From Flammeovirgaceae bacterium UBA4659 (GTDB taxonomy: Bacteria > Bacteroidota > Bacteroidia > Cytophagales > Cyclobacteriaceae), in the NCBI GenBank assembly GCA_002405445.1, contig DHLV01000246.1, forward strand, positions 16,391 through 25,072: a DNA stretch of 8,682 bases, in the 5' to 3' direction. Below are positions 1 through 5,615 of the stretch, piece after piece; position 1 is the stretch's first letter; each line of letters begins with the position of its first letter. The position numbers were made by a program, and so were the translations under genes. The notes beneath the pieces are model-generated. The model was not told the DNA's origin, ran no database searches, and worked only from the letters and a program-made list of their open reading frames with translations.

Positions 1-1464
1 GAGGCCGTTGCGGAATATGACGAGACTTTGATCGAAAAGTTCTTCGAAGACCCTAATTCCATTACGGAAGCAGAGATATTAACAGCGTTGCGTAAGGCGG
101 TAATTGATATGAAGATTGTACCAATGGTGTGCGGTTCTTCATTCAAGAACAAAGGTGTACAAACCATGCTCGACTATGTAATGGAATTGTTGCCTTCACC
201 GTTGGATAAAGACGTGATTGTTGGTACGAACCCTGATGATGGTAGCGAAGTAGAGATTCGCCCGAGCGAGTCAGAGCCATTTGTTGGTTTGGCATTTAAG
301 ATTGCCACTGACCCATTTGTAGGTCGTTTGTGTTTCGTGCGCGCTTACTCTGGCGTGTTGGAGTCAGGTTCTTATATTAAGAACACCCGCTCCGATGCGA
401 AGGAACGTATCTCACGCGTATTCCAAATGCATGCCAACAAGCAGAACCAAATCGAACGCTTGCAGGCGGGTGATATTGGTGCGGTTGTAGGTTTCAAAGA
501 CATTAAGACAGGCGACACGTTGTGCGATGAAAAACGCCCAGTAGTGTTGGAGTCTATGATCTTCCCTGAGCCGGTTATTGGGTATGCCATCGAGCCTAAG
601 AAGCAAGCAGATGCTGATAAGTTGGGCATGGCCATTGCTAAATTGGTGGAAGAAGATCCTACGTTGCGCGTGAACACTGACCAAGAAACAGGTCAAACTA
701 TTTTGCGCGGAATGGGCGAATTGCACTTGGAAATCATCATCGATCGTTTGAAGCGTGAGTTCAAGGTTGAGATCAACCAAGGAGCTCCTCAAGTTGCTTA
801 CAAAGAGGCGTTGACCAAGAATGTTGAGCACAAGGAAGTTTATAAAAAGCAGACCGGTGGTCGTGGTAAGTTTGCCGATATCGTATTTGAAATCGGGCCA
901 CGCGAGTTGGGTCCTGAAGATAAGCCGGGATTGGAGTTTGTTAACGACATCGTGGGTGGTGTAATCCCTCGCGAATTCATCCCTGCTGTGCAGAAAGGAT
1001 TTGAATCAGCAATGGTAAACGGTCCTTTGGCTGGTTACCCTATTGATTCTATGACGGTACGTCTGTTCCACGGTTCGTATCACGATGTGGACTCTGACTC
1101 GTTGTCTTTTGAATTGGCGGCACGTATCGGCTTCAAAGAAGCAGCAAGCAAGTGTGCTCCACAGTTGTTAGAGCCTATCATGGGTGTTGAGGTAATTTCA
1201 CCTGATGAATACACAGGCGCGGTAACAGGCGATTTGAACCGCAGAAGAGGAATTATGAAGGGTATGGACACGCGCGGTGGTGCACAAGTGATTAAAGCTG
1301 ATGTACCGTTGAAGGAATTGTTCGGTTATATCACAGACTTGCGTACGTTAACTTCTGGACGTGCATCTGCGAACTTAACATTCTCGCATTATGCCCCTGT
1401 GCCGAAAAACCTTGCAGACAAAGTAATTGAAGAAGTAAAGGGAGCATTAGCTACCTCCAAATAA
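1..1464 (+). CDS. fusA: Elongation factor G, C-terminal 487 residues (5' end outside window)
   Basis: EF-G is the cytoplasmic GTPase that drives tRNA-mRNA translocation and, with RRF, ribosome recycling. The frame is open from base 1 ([15 protein letters not shown]), so the gene enters from the left. The P-loop and switch regions, roughly the first 210-220 residues, are outside the window. Visible in order (fragment numbering) are the G5 motif [10 protein letters not shown] (about 45), domain II, domain III with GMGELHLEI (about 237), domain IV beginning near [11 protein letters not shown] (about 281) and including HGSYHDVDS, and domain V from [10 protein letters not shown] (about 389) with GDLNRRRG and LTSGRAS. 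The C-terminus is complete and no frame damage is visible. rpsJ follows after 22 bp, which fits a str-type operon. The truncation comes from the window edge only. Confidence 0.97.
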   Translation, partial: EAVAEYDETLIEKFFEDPNSITEAEILTALRKAVIDMKIVPMVCGSSFKNKGVQTMLDYVMELLPSPLDKDVIVGTNPDDGSEVEIRPSESEPFVGLAFKIATDPFVGRLCFVRAYSGVLESGSYIKNTRSDAKERISRVFQMHANKQNQIERLQAGDIGAVVGFKDIKTGDTLCDEKRPVVLESMIFPEPVIGYAIEPKKQADADKLGMAIAKLVEEDPTLRVNTDQETGQTILRGMGELHLEIIIDRLKREFKVEINQGAPQVAYKEALTKNVEHKEVYKKQTGGRGKFADIVFEIGPRELGPEDKPGLEFVNDIVGGVIPREFIPAVQKGFESAMVNGPLAGYPIDSMTVRLFHGSYHDVDSDSLSFELAARIGFKEAASKCAPQLLEPIMGVEVISPDEYTGAVTGDLNRRRGIMKGMDTRGGAQVIKADVPLKELFGYITDLRTLTSGRASANLTFSHYAPVPKNLADKVIEEVKGALATSK

Positions 1465-1486
1465 ACAATCTAAAAGACGTTTAGAT

Positions 1487-1789
1487 ATGAGCCAAAAAAT
1501 CAGAATCAAATTGAAGTCGTACGACCATAACTTGGTTGACAAGTCTTCTGAAAAAATTGTGCGTGCCGTAAAGGCAACTGGCGCAGTAGTAAGTGGCCCC
1601 ATTCCTTTGCCTACAGAAAAGGAAAAATTTACTGTGTTGCGTTCGCCACACGTAAATAAGAAGGCTCGCGAGCAGTTTCAATTGTGCACTTACAAGCGCG
1701 TGGTTGATATCTACTCTAGCAGTACAAAAACAATTGATGCTTTAATGAAGTTGGAGTTGCCTTCAGGCGTTGACGTTATCATCAAGTAG
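1487..1789 (+). CDS. rpsJ: 30S ribosomal protein S10
   Basis: S10 is a small-subunit head protein (uS10); in other bacteria it also serves as NusE in antitermination. The 100-residue product matches the usual length of about 100-105. It has the conserved start [17 protein letters not shown], the core [23 protein letters not shown], the segment [11 protein letters not shown] and the end [16 protein letters not shown]. The ATG at 1487 was chosen because it gives the canonical N-terminus. It lies 22 bp after the fusA stop with no clear Shine-Dalgarno sequence, as is common in Bacteroidota, so co-transcription with fusA is likely. A strong terminator begins 21 bp after the stop and rplC does not follow. 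The transcription unit therefore seems to end here. Confidence 0.98.
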   Translation: MSQKIRIKLKSYDHNLVDKSSEKIVRAVKATGAVVSGPIPLPTEKEKFTVLRSPHVNKKAREQFQLCTYKRVVDIYSSSTKTIDALMKLELPSGVDVIIK

Positions 1790-1810
1790 TATTGATTAAT
1801 CTGTAATCGA

Positions 1811-1846
1811 AAACATCCTGACCTCTTCGGTCGGGATGTTTTTTTT
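1811..1846 (+). terminator. Intrinsic terminator after rpsJ
   Basis: The 12-bp stem AACATCCTGACC (1812-1823) pairs with GGTCGGGATGTT (1829-1840) with a single T-G wobble. The loop is TCTTC, and a run of eight T residues (1839-1846) follows. This is a textbook factor-independent terminator on the plus strand, placed to end the fusA-rpsJ transcript and insulate the SET-domain gene 45 bp downstream. Confidence 0.93.
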
Positions 1847-1890
1847 GTAGTATAAAATCGAACCAGTTTACCCGTAATTTTTATTCTATT

Positions 1891-2388
1891 GTGGCTTTAC
1901 TCGAGAAACATTTAGTTGTAAAAAAATCTTCCTTGCCCGGTGCCGGAAAGGGACTCTTTACGAAAGTGGCGATCAAGAAGGGCACCCGGATCGTTGAATA
2001 CAAAGGACAGATAGTGACATGGAAAGAAGTGGAGAAAATGGCCGATGATCGCAACGGGTATGTTTTTTACTTCACCAGTAAGTATTGTATCGATGCTTGG
2101 AAAACCAAAAAATCGGTGGCACACTTCGCTAACGATGCCATGGGTATTGTGCGCGTGCCGGGTGTCCGTAACAATTCAGATTATGTGACCGAGAAAAAGC
2201 GTTGCTATATTGAAGCCAGTCGCGATATCCCGAAGGGTTCAGAAATCCTAGTTGGCTATGGGGCCGACTACTGGAAAGTAATTCGATATAACATTCGATT
2301 GGCGCAAAAGAATCAATTGAAGGAAGGGAAAAAACCCAAAACCGAGCTCCCGCATCAACATGCAGCTAAGCGGGTCAAGAGCAATTGA
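1891..2388 (+). CDS. Small SET-domain protein-lysine methyltransferase
   Basis: The 165-residue protein is almost entirely a SET domain, the fold that transfers a methyl group from S-adenosylmethionine to lysine side chains. Visible elements are the N-terminal SET motif GAGKGLF (17-23), VEYKGQIV (35-42), the strand YVFYF (57-61), FANDAMG (79-85) where eukaryotic enzymes have the RFINHSCxPN knot motif, and EILVGYGADYW (118-128) corresponding to E-L-x-x-D-Y. There are no pre-SET or post-SET cysteine clusters. The tail (about 138-165) is lysine-rich and polar. GTG 1891 is the best start, because no in-frame ATG occurs before codon 50, which is inside the domain. The gene stands alone: a terminator separates it from rpsJ, and it converges with the antitoxin gene 17 bp away. 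The substrate is unknown. Bacterial SET proteins of this compact kind are known, but function cannot be read from sequence. Confidence 0.88.
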   Translation: MALLEKHLVVKKSSLPGAGKGLFTKVAIKKGTRIVEYKGQIVTWKEVEKMADDRNGYVFYFTSKYCIDAWKTKKSVAHFANDAMGIVRVPGVRNNSDYVTEKKRCYIEASRDIPKGSEILVGYGADYWKVIRYNIRLAQKNQLKEGKKPKTELPHQHAAKRVKSN

Positions 2389-2405
2389 GATTCATAAGGG
2401 GTTTG

Positions 2406-2594
2406 TTACGCAGCAACCTTTCGCTTCTTTCTCTTGGCAATTTTACTGATAACCCGTAAGGCATCATTCACCGAATTTGAATCTGGGAAAGATTCAATTA
2501 AATCAGCATCCAGCACTACTACATTGCTTCCTTTAGAAAAGCGCTTGGCATATTTGCCTTTAACGCCATTTTTAAAATCGTATTCAGGTCGCAT
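2406..2594 (-). CDS. Putative antitoxin partner of the BrnT-family toxin
   Basis: The 62-residue protein starts RPEYDFKNGVKGKYAKR, continues NVVVLDADLIESFPDSNS and VNDALRVI, and ends in the basic tail KIAKRKKRKVAA. I recognise the pattern RPEYDF-G-GKY ... NVVVLD-D-FPDS-SVN-ALR from small proteins found next to toxin genes. The strand-helix-helix order of the second half would suit a ribbon-helix-helix DNA-binding antitoxin, but that fold is inferred. It is not canonical BrnA, as the KGYQTRIN-type motif is absent. The ATG at 2594 is preferred over the TTG one codon upstream, since it restores the familiar MRPEYDF start. Its A is also the last base of the toxin stop (TGATG, 1-base overlap), so translational coupling is likely. 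If it is an antitoxin, it would bind the toxin and possibly repress a local promoter. Confidence 0.72.
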   Translation of the reverse strand: MRPEYDFKNGVKGKYAKRFSKGSNVVVLDADLIESFPDSNSVNDALRVISKIAKRKKRKVAA

Positions 2595-2923
2595 CAAGTT
2601 GTTTTTGGATAATCAAAAATAGCATTTATTGTCTGATTTGAGAAAAATAGAGTTGACGCTCGTTGACGCTCTTTTCTGGAAGCCAGCCGAGAACTGATGA
2701 TACGAATTTTTTCTTTACGGTCTGTGTGAACAACAACCAGTACTCGTTCATGAAAGGAACTTCCAATGGTGATATTTCTTATCTCTTGGACAGAATGGTC
2801 AGGGTCATCGATTGTTAAAGAATTGTCATCAGCAAAAATTGTAGCGGCTTCTTCGAATGACACTTTATGTTTTTCTAGATTGGCTATTGCTTTTTTCTTG
2901 TCCCATTCGAAGAGTAAAGCCAT
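2594..2923 (-). CDS. brnT: BrnT-family ribonuclease toxin with altered C-terminus
   Basis: The 109-residue product has the BrnT signature: FEWDKKKAIANLEKHKVSF (5-23), EEAATIFADD, the DPDHS motif (40-44), the strand RVLVVVHTDR and IRIISSRLASRKERQ (73-87). Characterised BrnT is a RelE-like toxin that degrades RNA and stops translation until its antitoxin binds. The start is ATG 2923, 12 bp after the aroA stop, and the toxin-first order is normal for brnTA. The last 22 residues (RASTLFFSNQ onward) do not look like the family. A perfect 10-bp tandem duplication (2652-2671) precedes them. With one copy removed, the reading becomes KERQLYFSQIRQ and stops at TAA (2628-2626), giving 95 residues, close to the normal length. 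The gene is therefore probably frame-shifted at its 3' end. Whether the toxin is still active cannot be told from sequence. Confidence 0.85.
   Translation of the reverse strand: MALLFEWDKKKAIANLEKHKVSFEEAATIFADDNSLTIDDPDHSVQEIRNITIGSSFHERVLVVVHTDRKEKIRIISSRLASRKERQRASTLFFSNQTINAIFDYPKTT
2652..2671. repeat. Perfect 10-bp tandem duplication inside brnT
   Basis: Two adjacent copies of GTTGACGCTC (2652-2661 and 2662-2671) lie in the 3' part of the toxin gene. Ten is not a multiple of three, so gain of the second copy changes the toxin frame from codon 88 onward. The identity of the copies is typical of a recent slippage event. Confidence 0.95.
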
Positions 2924-2935
2924 GAGTAATGAATT

Positions 2936-4189
2936 TTAAAAAGTAAACCCAACGCTTTTCATATCGTCCCAAAATCCTGGGTACGATTTATTAACTACTT
3001 CGGGAGCTTCAATTCTGATGTTCGTAAAGGTTGCCCAAGGCGCAAAACCCATGGCCATGCGGTGGTCATGGTAGGTGTTGATTTCGAGGTTCGAAGTTTG
3101 ATGTTTGAAGTTCGAGGTTGATTCGAGTACCGAACCTCCAACCGCTAACCTCCATCTTCCAACGGCCGGTTCGGTCAACTTTGCACCTATCTTACCCAAC
3201 TCATTTTGCAGCGCGGCAATTCGGTCTGTTTCTTTGATGCGCAAACTTTCCAAGCCGGTGAACTCGCCCGAGATGCCCTTGGCGGCACAAACTGGTAACA
3301 CGGTCTGCGCTAAATCGGGGCAGTCTTTGAAACCCCAACTCAAATGGCTCACATGTTCTTTTTTGGTGAGTCGCAGGGAAGTATCAAAAAAATCAGCCTG
3401 CACACCGAGTTGCGACATGATGTCGACAATTACCCTATCACCTTGCAGCGATCGTTCGGTAACATTTGGCAAAATGATTTCTGCTTCCTTTGCCAACGCG
3501 GTGAAGGCAAACCAATAACTGGCCGATGACCAATCAGCCTCAACGGTGTATTGGGCCGGGCGATACTGTTGGTTTGGTATAGAAATCGTATTGTGCTTCC
3601 AATCTGTTTGGCAATCCACGCCAAACTCGTGCATCAGCGCGGCTGTCATCTCTATGTAAGGTACACTACCCACTTTTCCCGTAAGGGTGATAACTAAGCC
3701 TTTTGGCAGAAGGGCACCTGTCATCATCAGAGCGGAAATGTATTGACTACTCACATCGCCAGGGATTTCCAACTCAGCAGTTGCTTGATTGGCAAAGCCT
3801 TGGGTCTCAATCGGAGGAAACCCTTCTTTTTCGAGGTAGTTGATCGTGGCACCCAGTTTTCGCAAGGCACTCACCAGTAGGCCAATCGGGCGCTCTTTCA
3901 TACGTGGGGTGCCTGTAATTTCTTTATGCTGTCCTGTAAGCGCAAAAAAGGCAGTGAGAAAACGCATGGTGGTGCCAGCGTCTTTTACATCAATTACTTT
4001 TTCAGGATTGGCCAAAGCCTGCATCATCAATTGCGTATCGCGAGCGTCAGACAAATTACGAACGACTGCTTGGTTGCCACTGAGGGCTTTTAAGATGAGG
4101 GCTCGGTTACTAATGCTTTTCGAAGCGGATAACCGCAGCACGGTGCCGCGTATTGTTGAGCAAATTGGCAAGTGGAGATACGAACTCAA
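2936..4189 (-). CDS. aroA: 3-phosphoshikimate 1-carboxyvinyltransferase (EPSP synthase)
   Basis: EPSP synthase joins shikimate 3-phosphate and phosphoenolpyruvate in the sixth step of the shikimate pathway, and is the target of glyphosate. The 417-residue protein shows SASKSISNRAL (21-31; Lys24, Ser25 and Arg29 contact substrate), DAGTTMRFLTA (70-80; Gly72 and Arg76 conserved, Phe where many enzymes have Pro), ERPIGLLVSALRKLGA, GDVSSQYISALMM, ADWSSASYW, DCPDLAQTVLP, KETDRIAAL (near 319-327) and HDHRMAM (374-380). No in-frame ATG occurs before codon 55 and an in-frame stop (TGA, 4204-4202) lies just upstream. TTG 4189 is therefore the best start, with TTG 4171 as an alternative. Residues 342-369 are encoded by a heptamer-repeat element. 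The toxin gene follows after 12 bp and probably shares the transcript. aroB lies upstream on the same strand beyond a small opposing gene. Confidence 0.96.
   Translation of the reverse strand: MSSYLHLPICSTIRGTVLRLSASKSISNRALILKALSGNQAVVRNLSDARDTQLMMQALANPEKVIDVKDAGTTMRFLTAFFALTGQHKEITGTPRMKERPIGLLVSALRKLGATINYLEKEGFPPIETQGFANQATAELEIPGDVSSQYISALMMTGALLPKGLVITLTGKVGSVPYIEMTAALMHEFGVDCQTDWKHNTISIPNQQYRPAQYTVEADWSSASYWFAFTALAKEAEIILPNVTERSLQGDRVIVDIMSQLGVQADFFDTSLRLTKKEHVSHLSWGFKDCPDLAQTVLPVCAAKGISGEFTGLESLRIKETDRIAALQNELGKIGAKLTEPAVGRWRLAVGGSVLESTSNFKHQTSNLEINTYHDHRMAMGFAPWATFTNIRIEAPEVVNKSYPGFWDDMKSVGFTF
3083..3166. repeat. In-frame heptamer-repeat element inside aroA
   Basis: On the plus strand the segment splits into twelve 7-base units with no slip: TTCGAGG, TTCGAAG, TTTGATG, TTTGAAG, TTCGAGG, TTGATTC, GAGTACC, GAACCTC, CAACCGC, TAACCTC, CATCTTC, CAACGGC. 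The first five follow TTYGARG. After two transitional units, the later ones are an approximate reverse complement of it (compare CCTCGAA with CCTCCAA). The whole forms an imperfect inverted repeat. Since 84 bp is 28 codons, aroA stays open and gains a 7-residue period, TSNFKHQ then TSNLEIN (358-371). The architecture matches the element after lysS. Confidence 0.8.
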
Positions 4190-4281
4190 TGGGCTATGCG
4201 TTCAACTTTAAAAATATTTTTTGCAAGTACTTTTTTTCTACAGTTTGAAACAAATAATTTTAAAAATCAGTTAACACCCAT

Positions 4282-4467
4282 ATGAACACGAACAAAAAAA
4301 TAGCGATTGGATTAGGCGTAGCCGGTGCTGCTTTGTTGGCCACCTGGCTGCTGACAGGTAGCCGTAAGCAAAAAACCAAAGACTTTGTGGCAAAAGCTGC
4401 CAAGAAGGTCAAGGATGCGTTTGGCGAGAAAGGGAAGGAAGACGAATCGGATGTGCATTACGTTTAA
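4282..4467 (+). CDS. Small membrane-anchored YtxH-like protein
   Basis: The 61-residue protein begins MNTNKKIAIGLGVAGAALLA, continues TWLLTGSRKQ, and then becomes a lysine-rich, likely helical segment (KDFVAKAAKKVKDAFGEKG) with an acidic end (EDESDVHYV). One hydrophobic stretch (about 7-25), rich in Gly and Ala, is a probable membrane span, with the charged part on one side. This layout resembles short YtxH-domain proteins, which are common and linked to envelope or stress contexts in other bacteria. No reaction or partner can be assigned. ATG 4282 gives the shortest plausible N-terminus before the membrane segment. The gene is oriented against its neighbours: divergent from aroA and convergent with aroB, whose stop codon lies 11 bp away. 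Small size lowers certainty, but composition and layout suggest a real gene. Confidence 0.75.
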   Translation: MNTNKKIAIGLGVAGAALLATWLLTGSRKQKTKDFVAKAAKKVKDAFGEKGKEDESDVHYV

Positions 4468-4478
4468 AAAACGGTGCG

Positions 4479-5513
4479 CTACAACGACCGATAGTAGTCT
4501 AATGCCTCTTTCATTTCCATCTCACTAACCGCAACATCCCACATGCAATGCCCTAAACCCTCGGGCAACGCCATCAACACAGTATTTCCTTTGTTTTTCT
4601 TGTCCTGCAAAACGAGCTGAAGGATGGTGTGATCATCAAACTTGACCGTCACTTTCCCAAAGATTTGCAAAATGTACTGCCTCACTTCGGTAAGTTCATC
4701 CTCAGCAACTAGCCCTTTTTGTCGGGCGATGTAGGTTTCAGCAATCATTCCCATGGCGATAGCCTCTCCGTGCAACAAGGGGCGGCCTGAATCCAAAAAA
4801 TGTGTTTCGAGCGCGTGGCCGAGCGTATGCCCAAAGTTGAGGGTTTTGCGTATTCCCTTTTCAGTTGGGTCTTGGTTGGTAATCCTTTCTTTGATGCCAA
4901 TCGAATGGGGAATCAGCATTGGCCAGTCTTGGTTCAGTAGTTCATTTTTTCTAATGGTATTCCACATGGCTCGGTCCGCAATCAGGCAGTGTTTGATTAC
5001 TTCGGCATAGCCCGACCGCAACTCATGCGCTGGAAGCGTTTTTAAAAAGGCTGTGCTCACCAATGTTGCCAGCGGCAATTGAAATACACCGATATGGTTC
5101 TTATAGTTTTCAAAGTCAATACCTAATTTACCACCTACGCTGGCATCTACCTGAGCTAGCAGGGTAGTTGGCATCAGCACAAAACCGATGCCTCGTTTGT
5201 AAGTGGCGGCACAAAAGCCACCCATATCGCCAAGCACCCCACCACCGAGTACCAGCAACATGGCGTGCCTGTCAAAGTTTAGTTGGGTAAGTTCTTTCCA
5301 AATTGTTTGGCACGTGTTTAAGTTTTTGTGCTGCTCGCCCTGAGACACTTCGATAACGGAGTGTTTCGGCAAATACTGACTGATTGTTGGGTAGCATAAA
5401 CGGTAAGTGTTTGAATCGACCAAAACTGCCAATTGTGTAAAGCTGTTTTCAAGAAAAAACTGAGTTAAAAGTGCTTCAGGTTGGGGGTTCAGTCGAACGA
5501 GCGAATTTGGCAT
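4479..5513 (-). CDS. aroB: 3-dehydroquinate synthase
   Basis: AroB converts DAHP to 3-dehydroquinate, the second shikimate-pathway step, using NAD+ and a divalent metal in the cytoplasm. The 344-residue protein has the nucleotide-binding stretch LVLGGGVLGDMGGF (about 87-100), PTTLLAQVDASVGGKLGID (about 115-133), AEVIKH (170-175), NFGHTLGHALE (226-236) and LLHGEAIAMGM (246-256). By family homology the metal ligands are Glu171, His233 and His248, all present. ATG 5513 is chosen; GTG 5519 two codons upstream is an alternative start. The gene is read on the same strand as aroA, but the YtxH-like gene lies between them in the opposite direction. A shared aroB-aroA transcript would thus carry antisense RNA to that gene. 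The divergent gap of 102 bp to the proline dehydrogenase gene must hold its promoter. Confidence 0.97.
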   Translation of the reverse strand: MPNSLVRLNPQPEALLTQFFLENSFTQLAVLVDSNTYRLCYPTISQYLPKHSVIEVSQGEQHKNLNTCQTIWKELTQLNFDRHAMLLVLGGGVLGDMGGFCAATYKRGIGFVLMPTTLLAQVDASVGGKLGIDFENYKNHIGVFQLPLATLVSTAFLKTLPAHELRSGYAEVIKHCLIADRAMWNTIRKNELLNQDWPMLIPHSIGIKERITNQDPTEKGIRKTLNFGHTLGHALETHFLDSGRPLLHGEAIAMGMIAETYIARQKGLVAEDELTEVRQYILQIFGKVTVKFDDHTILQLVLQDKKNKGNTVLMALPEGLGHCMWDVAVSEMEMKEALDYYRSL

Positions 5514-5592
5514 TGGCACGGTGGGGTCAGGAGCTTAAAAATTGAGCTTTTAGTGTCTGTAAAATAAATGAATAAATGGTGAATTGCACCCT

Positions 5593-5600
5593 TATATTTG
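5593..5600 (+). promoter_or_regulatory. Bacteroidota-type -7 promoter element
   Basis: TATATTTG fits the TAnnTTTG -7 consensus of the Bacteroidota housekeeping sigma factor. It lies 15 bases before the chosen ATG of the proline dehydrogenase gene, so the transcript would have a very short leader of perhaps 7-10 bases. No clear TTG -33 element is visible at the usual distance. TTGCACC occurs twice, at 5584-5590 and 5598-5604, the second copy overlapping the element. Confidence 0.6.
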
Positions 5601-5615
5601 CACCGAATTTTCAAC

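Noticed and set aside
412..831. Long minus-strand open frame inside fusA
   Set aside because: It lies opposite highly conserved EF-G coding sequence and its translation has no recognisable domain.
1..1464. fusA lacks its GTPase N-terminus, suggesting a pseudogene
   Set aside because: The frame is open from the first base and the visible domains are intact. The missing part lies outside the window.
1797..1809. AATCTGTAATC after rpsJ matches 11 bases of the heptamer array at the window end
   Set aside because: It is a single short copy with no 7-bp periodicity around it, so chance is a sufficient explanation.
2434..2622. Plus-strand open frame overlapping the antitoxin gene
   Set aside because: It is the complement-strand shadow of the better-supported antitoxin and has no family resemblance.
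4190..4281. Promoters for aroA and the YtxH-like gene in the AT-rich divergent gap
   Set aside because: Only imperfect matches to TAnnTTTG are present (such as TACAGTTTG), not enough to call a site.
4460..4473. CGTTT-AAA-AAACG inverted repeat between the YtxH-like gene and aroB as a bidirectional terminator
   Set aside because: The stem is only 5 bp, mostly A-T, overlaps the stop codon and has no T tract after it on the plus strand.
5532..5552. AGCTTAA/TTGAGCT hairpin followed by T residues as a terminator
   Set aside because: It lies in a divergent intergenic region where neither transcript needs to end. It could equally be an operator, but nothing supports that.
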